A DNA stretch of 64,000 nt, taken from assembly GCF_900117395.1 (NCBI RefSeq), contig NZ_FPEG01000002.1, positions 496,001-560,000 on the forward strand. Direction: 5' to 3'. This stretch comes from Agrococcus sp. Marseille-P2731. GTDB taxonomy: Bacteria; Actinomycetota; Actinomycetes; Actinomycetales; Microbacteriaceae. Below are positions 1-9,792 of the stretch, one piece after another. The first letter of the stretch is position 1, and the number at the start of each line of letters is the position of its first letter. The notes beneath the pieces are model-generated. The model made no database searches. It saw only the letters and a list, made by a program, of their open reading frames with translations, and was not told the origin of the DNA. The position numbers and the translations under genes were made by a program.

Positions 1-2570
1 CCGCCGCCGCCTCCGCCGAGCACCGAGGCTGCCGCCTTGGCGAGCGGCCCTGCCGCGACGCCCGCATCGCGAGCCGCCTGGTTGGTGGCCACGACGATCG
101 CGGGGCGCCCGTCGATCGTGCCGCCGATGGCGGCCACTGCGGGCGTGGAGCCGAGGCGCTCGCGCACCTGAGCGGCCAGCGAGCGCAGGTCGTCCTGCGA
201 GCCGACGGCCCCCAGGTCGGCGCTCGCGAGCAGCACGTCGCCCGCGCGCTGCGCGGCGTCGACGATCGGCTGCACGCGGCCGGCGAGCTGCCTCGACTCG
301 AACTCGGCGATGCGCTTCTCGGCCGCCTTGAGCGACGCCACGATCTCCTGGATGCGGCTGGGCAGCTGCTCCTTCGGCGTCTTCAGCATCGACGTGAGCT
401 CGCTCACGAGCGTGCGCTCCGCGACCAGCTGGTCGAACGCATCTGCGCCCACGGCCGCCTCGACGCGCCGCGCGCTCGATCCGACGCTCGACTCGCTCGT
501 GATCGACAGCAGGCCGATCTGGCTCGAGGCGCCCACGTGCGTGCCGCCGCAGAGCTCGCGCGACCAGGGCCCCCCGATGTCGACCATGCGCACGCTCGAG
601 CCGTACTTCTCGCCGAAGAGCGACATGGCGCCGAGCGCCTTCGCCTCGTCGAGCGCCATGACGCGCGTCTCGACCGGCAGGTCGTCGCGGATCGCCGCGT
701 TGGCGATGCCCTCGAGCTCCTGGCGCATGTCGCTCGAGAGCGGGCTCGACCAGGAGAAGTCGAGGCGCATGTAGCCGGCCTTGTTGTACGAGCCGGCCTG
801 CACGGCGTCGGGCCCGAGCAGCTGGCGGAGCGCCGCGTGCACGAGGTGGGTCGCCGTGTGCGCCTTGTTGGCCCCGCGGCGGTAGAGCGGGTCGACGACC
901 GCGTGCGCGACGTCGCCGACGGCGATCTCGCCGCTCGTCACCCGCACGGTGTGGCTGATGAGGCCCTGCACCGGGCGCTGCACGTCGAGCACCTCCGCCT
1001 CGAAGCCGGCGCCGACGAGGCGACCCTGGTCGCTGTCCTGACCGCCCGCCTCTGCGTAGAGCGGCGTGGCGGTGAGGATGACCTCGACCTCCTGGTCGAT
1101 CCCGGCCGATGCGACCTGCGCGCCGTCGGCGATGATGCCGATGATCTCGCCGTCGGCCTCGAGCTCGTCGTAGCCGAGGAAGGCGGTCTCTCCCTTGCCC
1201 CGCAGCTCGGAGTAGACGGACAGGTCGGCCAGCTGGCGGCGGCGCGACTTCGCGTCGGCCTTCGCGCGCGTGCGCTGCTCGCTCATGAGCGACTCGAAGG
1301 TCGAGCGGTCGACCTCGAGGCCCGCCTCCTCGGCGATCTCCATCGTCAGGTCGATCGGGAAGCCGTAGGTGTCGTGCAGGAGGAACGCGGTCTTGCCGGG
1401 CACGACCTGGCCGGATGCCTTGCGCACGTCGGACATGGCGAGGTCGAGCACCGTCGAGCCCGACTCGAGCGTCTTGAGGAAGGTCTCCTCCTCGGCGATC
1501 GCCAGTCGCTCGATGCGCGGGAACGCGGGGTCGAGGTCGGGGTAGGCGGCCGACATCGCGTCATAGCTGGCGCGGAAGAGCGTCGGGAACGTCGCCTCGT
1601 GGACGCCGAGGAGCCGCATCGCGCGGATCGAGCGGCGCATCAGGCGGCGCAGGATGTAGCCGCGGCCGTCGTTGCCGGGCGTGACGCCGTCACCCATCAG
1701 CATGAGCGAGGAGCGCACGTGGTCGGCGACCACGCGCATCCGCACGTCGTCCTCGTGCTCGGCGCCGTAGCGCCGGCCGGAGAGCTCGCTCGCGAGATCG
1801 AGCACCGGGCGCACCTGGTCGATCTCGTACATGTTCTGCACGCCCTGCTTCAGGAACGCGATGCGCTCGAGGCCCATGCCGGTGTCGATGTTCTTCTTCG
1901 GCAGCTCGCGCACGATCGTGAACTCGGTCTTCGAGCGCACGTCGGCGATCTCGTCCTGCATGAAGACGAGGTTCCAGATCTCGACGTAGCGGTCGGAGCC
2001 GGTCGCCGGGCCGCCCTCGGGGCCGTAGTCGGGGCCCAGGTCGTAGAAGATCTCGGAGTCGGGACCGGCGGGGCCGGGCTGCCCCGTCATCCAGTAGTTG
2101 TCCTCGAGGCCGAGGCGCTGGATGCGGTCGGCATCGATGTCGGTGACCTCGAGCCAGAGGCGCTCGGCCTCGTCGTCGGTGAGGTAGACCGTCGCCCAGA
2201 GGCGCTTCGGGTCGAAGCCGTAGCCGCCGTCGGCCTCGGAGCCGGTCAGCAGCTTCCAGGCGTAGTCGATCGCCTCGCGCTTGAAGTAGTCGCCGAACGA
2301 CCAGTTGCCCGCCATCTGGAAGAACGTGCCGTGGCGCGGCGTGCGGCCGACCTCTTCGATGTCGTTGGTGCGGATGCACTTCTGCACGTCGGCCACGCGG
2401 GGCCAGGGTGCGGGCACCCGGCCCGACAGGTACGGGATGAAGGGCACCATGCCGGCGATCGTGAACATGATCGCCGGGTCGTCGCTCACCAGCGACGCCG
2501 AGGGCACGATCGTGTGATCGCGCTGCTCGAAGTGCGAGAGGAATCGGCGGTGGATCTCTGCGGTCTGCAT
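1..2570 (-). CDS. alaS: Alanyl-tRNA synthetase (3' end beyond window)
   Basis: Charges tRNA-Ala with alanine in the cytoplasm and edits mischarged Ser/Gly. The frame opens with ATG at 2570 (MQTAEIHRRF) and stays open to the left window edge, giving 856 visible residues; the family is about 880-890, so only the end of the C-terminal domain is missing. Visible landmarks are the class II catalytic domain at the N-terminus (GTFFQMAGNWSFGD), the editing-site zinc motif HTATH near residue 567 and the second editing motif CGGTH near residue 674. It lies downstream of a small membrane-protein gene and rpsD on the same strand, a common actinobacterial order. A 13-bp GC hairpin sits between the upstream stop and this start. 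Identification is secure. Confidence 0.97.
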   Translation of the reverse strand, partial: MQTAEIHRRFLSHFEQRDHTIVPSASLVSDDPAIMFTIAGMVPFIPYLSGRVPAPWPRVADVQKCIRTNDIEEVGRTPRHGTFFQMAGNWSFGDYFKREAIDYAWKLLTGSEADGGYGFDPKRLWATVYLTDDEAERLWLEVTDIDADRIQRLGLEDNYWMTGQPGPAGPDSEIFYDLGPDYGPEGGPATGSDRYVEIWNLVFMQDEIADVRSKTEFTIVRELPKKNIDTGMGLERIAFLKQGVQNMYEIDQVRPVLDLASELSGRRYGAEHEDDVRMRVVADHVRSSLMLMGDGVTPGNDGRGYILRRLMRRSIRAMRLLGVHEATFPTLFRASYDAMSAAYPDLDPAFPRIERLAIAEEETFLKTLESGSTVLDLAMSDVRKASGQVVPGKTAFLLHDTYGFPIDLTMEIAEEAGLEVDRSTFESLMSEQRTRAKADAKSRRRQLADLSVYSELRGKGETAFLGYDELEADGEIIGIIADGAQVASAGIDQEVEVILTATPLYAEAGGQDSDQGRLVGAGFEAEVLDVQRPVQGLISHTVRVTSGEIAVGDVAHAVVDPLYRRGANKAHTATHLVHAALRQLLGPDAVQAGSYNKAGYMRLDFSWSSPLSSDMRQELEGIANAAIRDDLPVETRVMALDEAKALGAMSLFGEKYGSSVRMVDIGGPWSRELCGGTHVGASSQIGLLSITSESSVGSSARRVEAAVGADAFDQLVAERTLVSELTSMLKTPKEQLPSRIQEIVASLKAAEKRIAEFESRQLAGRVQPIVDAAQRAGDVLLASADLGAVGSQDDLRSLAAQVRERLGSTPAVAAIGGTIDGRPAIVVATNQAARDAGVAAGPLAKAAASVLGGGGG

Positions 2571-2606
2571 CTAGCTCTGGTCTTTCCAGCCCCGCACGGG
2601 GCCTGA

Positions 2607-2635
2607 CGAGCCCGGGCGCAGCGCGCCCGGGCTCG
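2607..2635 (-). terminator. Perfect 13-bp hairpin upstream of alaS
   Basis: Arms 2607-2619 and 2623-2635 are perfectly complementary (CGAGCCCGGGCGC and its complement) with a 3-nt loop. It follows the stop of the 59-residue gene by 12 nt and precedes the alaS start by 36 nt. There is no U-tract, so it may be a weak terminator, an RNA processing or stability element, or an attenuator tuning alaS expression. The function is inferred from position only. Confidence 0.4.
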
Positions 2636-2647
2636 GATCGGGTGTCG

Positions 2648-2827
2648 TCACTCGCCTCGCAGCTCGCGGTCGCGAGCCTGGTAGCCGTCCTTGACGGCAT
2701 CCGTGAACTCGCGCGTGCGGTCGTCGACGTTGTCGAGGATCGCCTTGCCCTTCTCGGTCTCCTCGATGCGACGGGCAGCGAAGACGCCGATGACGACGCC
2801 GATGGCCAGGAACAGGAGCTTCTTCAC
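2648..2827 (-). CDS. Small membrane protein between rpsD and alaS (59 aa)
   Basis: Not recognised as a named protein. It starts at GTG 2827 with GGGAG about 8 nt upstream and ends at TGA 2648, giving 59 residues. The N-terminus is KKLLFLAIGVVIGVFAARR, one transmembrane segment (about residues 3-18) followed by an RR pair, then a charged hydrophilic tail (EETEKGKAI..., DRTREFTDAVKDGYQ). The predicted topology is a single-pass anchor with the tail in the cytoplasm. Small membrane genes at this position between rpsD and alaS are common in Actinobacteria, so the gene is probably real although its role is unknown. Confidence 0.7.
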   Translation of the reverse strand: MKKLLFLAIGVVIGVFAARRIEETEKGKAILDNVDDRTREFTDAVKDGYQARDRELRGE

Positions 2828-2899
2828 AGCGGATCTCCCTCGTGTCTCGAGCCCCGCACCGGATCGGCGACAGGGCGGGTGTCAGTCTAACGACGAAGA

Positions 2900-2921
2900 G
2901 GGGCCGCCACCTGGCGACCCC
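2900..2921 (-). terminator. Terminator after rpsD
   Basis: A 9-bp stem (one G-T pair) with loop AGGT lies 17 nt after the rpsD stop. On the minus strand it is followed by the pyrimidine-rich TCTTCGTCGTT, as expected for an intrinsic terminator in a GC-rich genome. Confidence 0.6.
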
Positions 2922-2938
2922 TCCTCACGCTCGCTGGA

Positions 2939-3568
2939 TCAGCGGGCTGCGTAGTACTCGACGACGAGCTGGACGTCGGCGACGACCGGCACCTCGGCGC
3001 GCTGCGGGCGACGCACGAGGCGAGCCTGCAGGCGGTCGAGCTGCACATCGAGGTACGGCGGCACCGGGGGCAGCACCTGGGCGTGACCGCCGGCTGCTGC
3101 GACCTGGAAGGGCTCCATGCCCTCGCTGCGCTCGTGCACGTGGATGGTCTGGCCCTCCTTCACGCGGAAGGACGGACGGTCGACGCGCTGGCCGTCGACC
3201 ATGATGTGGCGGTGCACGACCATCTGGCGGGCCTGCGAGGTGGTGCGGGCGAAGCCTGCACGCAGCACGAGCGCGTCGAGGCGCATCTCGAGCAGCTCGA
3301 CCAGGTTCTCACCGGTCAGGCCGCGCTGACGACGGGCCTCGGCGAAGACGATGCGGAGCTGCGCCTCGCGGAGGCCGTACTGGGCCCTCAGGCGCTGCTT
3401 CTCGCGCAGGCGGACGGCGTAGTCGCTGTCAGCCTTGCGCTTGGTGCGTCCGTGCTGGCCGGGGCCGTAGGGACGCTTCTCGAGGTAACGGGCCGCCTTC
3501 GGGGTGAGGGCGACGCCGAGGGCGCGCGAGAGGCGCACCTTCGAACGGGAACGGGACTTCGTGGACAT
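2939..3568 (-). CDS. rpsD: 30S ribosomal protein S4
   Basis: A primary 16S rRNA-binding protein that nucleates 30S assembly. It has 209 residues, the full family length, starting at ATG 3568 with GAAGGAAG seven or so nt upstream. The N-terminal basic region (STKSRSRSKVRLSR) and the S4 RNA-binding domain (about residues 95-160, MRLDALVLRAGFARTTSQAR) are clear. It lacks the N-terminal CxxC zinc ligands found in some S4 proteins, so it is the C-minus form. In many bacteria S4 represses its own synthesis; the leader upstream contains hairpins consistent with, but not proof of, such control. A terminator follows the gene. Confidence 0.97.
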   Translation of the reverse strand: MSTKSRSRSKVRLSRALGVALTPKAARYLEKRPYGPGQHGRTKRKADSDYAVRLREKQRLRAQYGLREAQLRIVFAEARRQRGLTGENLVELLEMRLDALVLRAGFARTTSQARQMVVHRHIMVDGQRVDRPSFRVKEGQTIHVHERSEGMEPFQVAAAGGHAQVLPPVPPYLDVQLDRLQARLVRRPQRAEVPVVADVQLVVEYYAAR

Positions 3569-3686
3569 GACTTCCTTCGCTGAGTCGCTGCCGCGCGAGC
3601 GGCTGTCGCGGCGGAGTGCCGCGACCTAAGGAGGGTTGCGGGCCCGCAGCACGATGACGCTGCCGAGAGGGCCGTCGTAGAGCCTA
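3569..3686 (-). promoter_or_regulatory. rpsD promoter and structured leader
   Basis: A -10 hexamer TAGGCT (minus strand, 3681-3686) just after the rarA stop implies a leader of about 105 nt. The leader holds an 8-bp perfect hairpin (3605-3612 with 3618-3625, loop ACTCC). Upstream of it lies the sequence CCTCCTTAGG (minus strand), whose TCCTT could pair with AAGGA of the rpsD Shine-Dalgarno. The arrangement would suit autoregulation by S4, but no known S4-leader consensus was matched. Confidence 0.4.
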
Positions 3687-3691
3687 GCAGA

Positions 3692-5047
3692 TCAGCGGTC
3701 TCCGGCCAGGATCCTGCGGATGCGCTCGAGCCGCGCGGCCACGTCGCGCTCGAAGCCGTGCGCGCCGGGTTCGTAGTAGCGGCGGCCCACGAGCGGGTCG
3801 GGCAGGTACTGCTGCTCGGCCACACCGTGCGGCGCGTCGTGGGCGTAGCGGTAGCCCTTCCCGTGCCCGAGCCGCTTGGCGCCCGGGTAGTGCCCGTCGC
3901 GCAGGTGGATGGGCACGCGGCCGAAGTCGCCGGCGCGCACATCGGCGATCGCCGCGTCCACCCCGCGATAGGAGCGGTTCGACTTCGGCGCGGTCGCGAG
4001 GTAGACGGTCGCCTCGGCCAGCGGGATCCGCCCCTCCGGCATGCCGATCATCTGCACCGCGGTCGCGGCGGCCGTCGCGATGACGAGCCCCTGCGGGTCC
4101 GCCATCCCGACGTCTTCGGCGGCGAGCACGATGATCCGGCGAGCGATGAAGCGCGGGTCCTCCCCCGCCTCGATCATGCGCGCGAGGTAGTGCAGCGCCG
4201 CGTCGGGGTCGGAGCCGCGCACGGACTTGATGAAGGCGGAGATCACGTCGTAGTGCTCGTCGCCCTGGCGGTCGTAGCGCAGCAGCGCCCGGTCGACCGC
4301 GCTCGCCAGGGCCTCCGCCGTCACCGCCACCGGCGCATCCGCCGTCGCGTCGTCGCCGTCGTCGCGGTCGACGGCTCCCGTCTCCGCGGCCTCGAGGGCG
4401 TGCGCGCCGGCGGCCTCGAGCGCCGTGAGCGCCCGGCGGGCATCGCCGGACGAGAGCCGGATCAGCTGCGCCCTCGCGTCGTCCTCGAGCACGATGCCCG
4501 CGTCGAACCCGCGCGGATCGGCGATCGCGCGGTCGACGAGCGCGCCGATGTCGGCATCCTCGAGCGGCTCGAGCGTGAGCAGCAGCGAGCGCGACAGCAG
4601 CGGGCTGATGACGCTGAAGGAGGGGTTCTCGGTCGTGGCCGCGATGAGCGTGACCCAGCCCTGCTCGACCCCCGGGAGCAGCGCGTCCTGCTGCGCCTTC
4701 GTGAAGCGATGGATCTCGTCGAGGAAGAGGACCGTCGACTGGCCGAAGAGGTCGCGCTGGTTCAGCGAGTCCTCCATCACCTGCCGCACGTCCTTCACCC
4801 CGGCGCTGACCGCGCTCAGCTCGACGAAGCGGCGGTCGGAGGTGTGGGCGATCGACTGGGCGAGGGTGGTCTTGCCCGTTCCCGGCGGTCCCCAGAGGAT
4901 CACGCTCTGACCGCTCGCGCGATCGCCGGATGCGGCGAGCCGGCGCAGCGGGGAGCCCGGGCCGAGCAGGTGGCGCTGACCCACCACCTCGTCGAGGCTC
5001 GTGGGCCGCATGCGCACCGCGAGCGGCGCTGTCGTCCCCCTGGCCAT
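3692..5047 (-). CDS. rarA: Replication-associated recombination protein A (AAA+ ATPase)
   Basis: RarA/MgsA/WRNIP1 family, a clamp-loader-like AAA+ ATPase acting at stalled replication forks. The 451 residues show Walker A GPPGTGKT (53-60), Walker B DEIH (110-113), sensor-1 region ATTENPSF (137-144), and a C-terminal tetramerisation region with [18 protein letters not shown] short acidic insert (about 195-225) separates the AAA lid from the C-terminal domain. The start at ATG 5047 is preceded by TAGCAT exactly 6 nt upstream, so the mRNA may be leaderless. It lies between rpsD and the divergent cyclophilin gene. Confidence 0.95.
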   Translation of the reverse strand: MARGTTAPLAVRMRPTSLDEVVGQRHLLGPGSPLRRLAASGDRASGQSVILWGPPGTGKTTLAQSIAHTSDRRFVELSAVSAGVKDVRQVMEDSLNQRDLFGQSTVLFLDEIHRFTKAQQDALLPGVEQGWVTLIAATTENPSFSVISPLLSRSLLLTLEPLEDADIGALVDRAIADPRGFDAGIVLEDDARAQLIRLSSGDARRALTALEAAGAHALEAAETGAVDRDDGDDATADAPVAVTAEALASAVDRALLRYDRQGDEHYDVISAFIKSVRGSDPDAALHYLARMIEAGEDPRFIARRIIVLAAEDVGMADPQGLVIATAAATAVQMIGMPEGRIPLAEATVYLATAPKSNRSYRGVDAAIADVRAGDFGRVPIHLRDGHYPGAKRLGHGKGYRYAHDAPHGVAEQQYLPDPLVGRRYYEPGAHGFERDVAARLERIRRILAGDR

Positions 5048-5059
5048 GCCTCCATGCTA
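5048..5059 (-). promoter_or_regulatory. Leaderless-type -10 of rarA
   Basis: TAGCAT on the minus strand (5054-5059) is followed by 6 nt and then the rarA ATG. Transcription starting about 7 nt after the hexamer would begin at the start codon. The 6 nt also read GGAGGC, which is too close to the ATG for a normal Shine-Dalgarno. Confidence 0.5.
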
Positions 5060-5182
5060 GGCGCGACCACTGACGCGCCCCGTCGCTGACGGCCCGGGGG
5101 CACCCGAGCCGGTAGCCTGAACGCCGGCCGCGCTCCCGTCCCGGACGGCGAAGTCCGCGTGGCAGGTCCCTGAGGAGAATCC

Positions 5183-5965
5183 GTGGTCACCAAGCAGGAG
5201 CAGGAGCGGCGCGTCCGCGACTATCGCGCTCGCCAGTCCGTGCACGAGCGCAGGAAGCGTCGACAGGCGCGCGACTCGATCATCGGCGGCGTGCTCGCCG
5301 GTGTCGTGCTGCTCGGCGGCATCGGCATCATCGCCGTGACCCAGCCGCCCGCCGACCCGGCCGAGACCGCGGCGCCCACCGACAGCGCAGCGCCCGGCGA
5401 CACCGCAGCTCCCTCGCAGCCCGCCGCCGAGTCGACCGTCCCAGAGCCCTCGCTCGCCGAGGAGCGCAGCTGGACCGGCACGCTGACGATCAACGGCGTG
5501 GCGCTCGAGGTCGAGCTCGACGGCGCCGCCGCACCGCAGGCTGTCTCCGCGGTGCTGCAGGACACGCAGCAGGACTACTACGACGACAAGACCTGCCACC
5601 GCCTGACGACGAGCCCGGGCTTCAGCGTGCTGCAGTGCGGCTCGGTCGACGGCACGGGCGCCGGTGACCCCTCCTACATGTACGGACCGATCGAGAACGC
5701 GCCGGCCGACGACGTCTACGTCGAGGGCACGATCGCGATGGCGCGCCAGGGGGGCAACGCGGAGACGAACGGGCACCAGTTCTTCATCGTCTACGGCGAC
5801 ACGACGATCCCCTCCGACGCAGCCGGCGGCTACACCGTCATCGGGCAGGTCACCAGCGGGCTCGACGAGCTGCAGGAGCAGGTCATCGCCAAGGGCACGG
5901 TCGACGACGCTCCGGACGGCGCCCCGACCGAGCCCGTGACCATCGACGACTTCGTCCTGCAGTAG
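5183..5965 (+). CDS. Membrane-anchored cyclophilin-type peptidyl-prolyl isomerase
   Basis: 260 residues starting at GTG 5183 with GAGGAGAA upstream. A basic cytoplasmic N-terminus (residues 1-31, many R/K) is followed by one transmembrane helix (about 32-54), a Pro/Ala/Thr-rich linker (55-90) and an extracytoplasmic cyclophilin domain (about 95-260). The domain contains the CHRLTTSPGFSVLQCG and HQFFIVYGDT signatures, including the phenylalanine-containing core of the active site. It probably assists folding or turnover of secreted proteins at the outer face of the membrane. It is divergent from rarA, and a TAGCCT hexamer about 65 nt upstream (near 5114) could be its -10. Substrates are unknown. 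Confidence 0.92.
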   Translation: MVTKQEQERRVRDYRARQSVHERRKRRQARDSIIGGVLAGVVLLGGIGIIAVTQPPADPAETAAPTDSAAPGDTAAPSQPAAESTVPEPSLAEERSWTGTLTINGVALEVELDGAAAPQAVSAVLQDTQQDYYDDKTCHRLTTSPGFSVLQCGSVDGTGAGDPSYMYGPIENAPADDVYVEGTIAMARQGGNAETNGHQFFIVYGDTTIPSDAAGGYTVIGQVTSGLDELQEQVIAKGTVDDAPDGAPTEPVTIDDFVLQ

Positions 5966-6056
5966 TCCACCCGCGCAGAGGCCAGCGATGGCCCCCTGCA
6001 TCAGGTCCACCGCGCTAGGCTCGACCTGCCCGTCCCCTCGTACGAGAGACTTCGTC

Positions 6057-7550
6057 ATGCCTGACACCCAGCCCACCGAATCCGACGCCGCGCAGCCCGC
6101 CGCCGAGGAGACCGCTCCCGAACTCGCGGAGCAGACCTCCGACGTGCCCGCCGAGAGCACCGAGGCTCCCGCCGAGAGCGCCGAGGCTGCCGCCGAGAGC
6201 GCCGAGGCTCCCGCCGAGGGCGAGGACGCCCCCGCAGAGAGCGCGGAGCCCGCTGCCGAGAGCACCGCGGACGCCGAGCCGGCTGCCGAGACCACCGAGG
6301 CCCCCGCTGGCCCCACCATCGGCGAGACGGTCATCGAGCGCGGCCTCGGCCGCGTCGACGCCGCCGGCACCGTGGCCGTCAAGGACGGCGACGACTGGCG
6401 CGTCGTCGGGCAGTTCCCCGACGTGACGCCCGAGGAGGCGCTCGCCTACTTCGAGCGCAAGTTCGCCGACTTCGAGGGCCAGGTCCGACTGCTCGAGCAG
6501 CGCGTCCGCGGCGGCGCCAGCGCGCGCGACGTCGCCAAGACCGCCAACCACCTGCACCAGAGCGTCACGATCGCCAACGCGGTCGGAGACATCCCCTCGC
6601 TGCTCACGCGGCTCGACGCGCTCCGCGGCGAGCTCGGCGAGCTCGAGGCGAAGCAGCAGGCCGCGAGCAAGGCAGAGGTCGAGGCGGCCCTCGCCGAGCG
6701 CACCCGCGTCGTGGAGTCGATCGAGCGCATGGCCGCCGGCGACCTCGCCGACGTGCAGTGGAAGCAGACCATGCAGCAGGTCGACGTGCTCTTCGCCGAG
6801 TGGCAGCGCCTCCAGAAGGACGGACCGCGCCTGTCGAAGAGCCAGGCCGACACGCTCTGGAAGCGCTTCCGCGACGCCCGCAGCACGCTCGAGACGGCAC
6901 GGCGCAAGTTCTTCGCCGAGCTGGATGCGTCGCACAAGGACGTCCGCGCGCGTAAGCAGGCGCTGGTCGAGCAGGCCCAGGCGCTCGCGCCCAAGGGCGT
7001 CGACGGCATCCCCGCCTACCGCACGCTGCTGGACCAGTGGAAGGCCGCTGGCCGCGCCGGTCGCAAGATCGACGACGCGCTCTGGGCCGAGTTCAAGGAA
7101 GCCGGCGACGTGCTCTTCCAGGCGAAGGCCGAGCAGTCCGCGGTGGACGACCAGGAGTTCGCCGCGAACCTGGTGGCCAAGCAGGCGCTGCTCGAGGAGG
7201 CCGCTCCGATCCTCGAGATCACGAACCGCACCGCCGCCCGCGACGCGCTCATCAGCATCCAGCAGCGCTGGGACGAGATCGGTCGCGTGCCGCGCGAGTC
7301 GCTGCGCGAGGTCGAGGACCGCATGCGCAAGATCGAGACGCACGTGCGCGAGCTCGACGAGCAGCACTGGAAGAGCCACAACCCCGAGCGCAAGGCGCGC
7401 TCGGAGGGCCTCGCGGGTCAGCTCGAGGACGCCATCGAGAAGCTCGAGGCTGAGATCGCCGAGGCCGAGGACGCCAAGCGCAAGGCCGAGCTCGAGGCCG
7501 AGCTCGAGACGAAGCGCTCGTGGCTCGAGGTCGTCGCAGCCGCCGGCTGA
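6057..7550 (+). CDS. DUF349 domain-containing protein
   Basis: 497 residues from ATG 6057 (MPDTQPTESD); an in-frame start at 5988 exists but lacks a ribosome site. Residues 1-85 are low-complexity Ala/Glu/Pro/Ser, encoded by imperfect repeats of GCCGAGAGCGCCGAGGCT type. The rest is helical, with several DUF349 repeats recognisable from W-x3-F/W patterns (DVQWKQTMQQVDVLFAEWQ, TLWKRFRDA, LLDQWKAAGRAGRKIDDALW, IQQRWDEIGRVPRESL) and an acidic coiled C-terminus. DUF349 proteins are common and cytoplasmic; their role is unsettled. A TAGGCT hexamer at 6016-6021 may be its -10. A bidirectional hairpin terminator follows. Confidence 0.88.
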   Translation: MPDTQPTESDAAQPAAEETAPELAEQTSDVPAESTEAPAESAEAAAESAEAPAEGEDAPAESAEPAAESTADAEPAAETTEAPAGPTIGETVIERGLGRVDAAGTVAVKDGDDWRVVGQFPDVTPEEALAYFERKFADFEGQVRLLEQRVRGGASARDVAKTANHLHQSVTIANAVGDIPSLLTRLDALRGELGELEAKQQAASKAEVEAALAERTRVVESIERMAAGDLADVQWKQTMQQVDVLFAEWQRLQKDGPRLSKSQADTLWKRFRDARSTLETARRKFFAELDASHKDVRARKQALVEQAQALAPKGVDGIPAYRTLLDQWKAAGRAGRKIDDALWAEFKEAGDVLFQAKAEQSAVDDQEFAANLVAKQALLEEAAPILEITNRTAARDALISIQQRWDEIGRVPRESLREVEDRMRKIETHVRELDEQHWKSHNPERKARSEGLAGQLEDAIEKLEAEIAEAEDAKRKAELEAELETKRSWLEVVAAAG

Positions 7551-7577
7551 GCATCCGCCCGCCCGCGTGGCACGGAT

Positions 7578-7611
7578 GAGGGCCCAGTCGTCAGCAGACG
7601 GCTGGGCCCTC
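7578..7611. terminator. Bidirectional terminator between convergent genes
   Basis: 15-bp stem (arms 7578-7592 and 7597-7611, one G-T pair) with loop AGCA, between the DUF349 gene (plus) and the epimerase gene ending at 7629 (minus). Confidence 0.8.
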
Positions 7612-7628
7612 GCTCGTGCGCGGGCCGA

Positions 7629-8639
<1,011 letters not shown>

Positions 8640-8655
8640 GGCATCCTCATCTCGA

Positions 8656-9792
8656 TCATCGGTGGTGCTCCAGCGGCATCCTCGCACCGTCTGCCGCGTG
8701 GCTGCGCTCGACCGCGTCGAGCACGCGCTGCACGGCGAGCCCGTCCGCGAACGACGGCTCCGGCGCGCGCCCTGCCGCGATGGCTCGCAGCAGGTCGGCG
8801 GCCTGCATCGTGAAGGTCGAGTCCCAGCCCAGGACGTGGCCGGGCGGCCACCAGGCGTCGAGGTACGGATGCGTCGGCTCGGTCACGAGCACGCGCGACG
8901 GCCAGGCGTCGCGGCCGTCGGTGACGACGAGCTCGTTGAGCCGCTCGAGGTCGAAGGCGAGCGCGCCGTCGGTGCCGTGCACCTCGATGGTGAGGCCGTT
9001 CTTGCTGCCCGTCGCGACGCGCGAGACCTCGAGGGAGGCGACCGCTCCCCTATCGAGGTCGAGCTGCGCCCATGCCGCGTCGTCCACCGTGACGGGCTCG
9101 AGCCCATCCGGCCCCTGACGCTCGCGCTGAAAGGTGCGGAGCGTGCCGCGGGCGCCGACCGCCCGCTGCCCGGTGATCGTCTGGATCTGGTCGATGACGT
9201 GGGAGCCGAGGTCGCCGAGCGCGCCGTTGCCGGCCGTCTCCGCTCGCAGGCGCCAGGTCATCGGTGCGGCGGGATCGACGAGCCAGTCCTGCAGGTACGC
9301 GGCGCGGACGGTGCGGACCTCGCCGATCCGCCCCTCGGCGACGAGGCGCCGCGCGAGCGCGAGCGCCGGCACGCGTCGGTAGTTGAAGCCGAGCATCGCC
9401 ACGCCCGCGGCGGCCTCGGCGGCCGCGACCATGCGCTCCGCCTCCGCGAGGCCGGTGGCGAGCGGCTTCTCGACCAGCACGTGCTTGCCGGCCTCGAGCG
9501 CCGCGGTCGCCATCTCGGCGTGCAGGTGGCCGGGCGTGCAGATGTCGACGATCTGCACGTCGTCGCGCGCGATGACGGCGCGCCAATCGGTGGCCGCCTC
9601 CTGCCAGCCGAGGCTCTGCGCAGCGACGCGGGTGCGCTCCGGATCGGAGCCGCACAGCACGCGCATGGCGATGGCGGGCGTGTCGGGGAAGACCGCGCCG
9701 ACGTTGCGCCACGCCGAGGAGTGGGCGCGGCCCATGAAGGCCGTGCCGAGGACGGCGACGCCGAGCGTGCCCGTGCCGGGCGCGGCGCTCAC
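8656..9792 (-). CDS. Gfo/Idh/MocA-family sugar or cyclitol dehydrogenase
   Basis: 378 residues from GTG 9792, overlapping the stop of the preceding epimerase gene by 4 nt (GTGA), so translation is probably coupled. The N-terminal Rossmann fold shows [11 protein letters not shown] and GRAHSSAW, then the family motif EKPLA ([10 protein letters not shown]). The C-terminal domain has [15 protein letters not shown] with the D-x3-H catalytic pattern typical of inositol, glucose-fructose and related dehydrogenases. It uses NAD(P) to oxidise a sugar-like hydroxyl in the cytoplasm. Placement between two epimerases and a sugar ABC transporter suggests an oxidation/isomerisation route for the imported compound. 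Confidence 0.9.
   Translation of the reverse strand: MSAAPGTGTLGVAVLGTAFMGRAHSSAWRNVGAVFPDTPAIAMRVLCGSDPERTRVAAQSLGWQEAATDWRAVIARDDVQIVDICTPGHLHAEMATAALEAGKHVLVEKPLATGLAEAERMVAAAEAAAGVAMLGFNYRRVPALALARRLVAEGRIGEVRTVRAAYLQDWLVDPAAPMTWRLRAETAGNGALGDLGSHVIDQIQTITGQRAVGARGTLRTFQRERQGPDGLEPVTVDDAAWAQLDLDRGAVASLEVSRVATGSKNGLTIEVHGTDGALAFDLERLNELVVTDGRDAWPSRVLVTEPTHPYLDAWWPPGHVLGWDSTFTMQAADLLRAIAAGRAPEPSFADGLAVQRVLDAVERSHAADGARMPLEHHR

Noticed and set aside
537-2606. 689-codon open frame on plus strand
   Set aside because: Shadow of alaS, which has intact class II synthetase and editing motifs.
3624-3640. Shine-Dalgarno-like TAAGGAGGG on plus strand
   Set aside because: No credible plus-strand gene follows; on the minus strand it is part of the rpsD leader.
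5980-5993. Terminator between cyclophilin and DUF349 genes
   Set aside because: Only a 5-bp stem (GGCCA/TGGCC); too weak to call.
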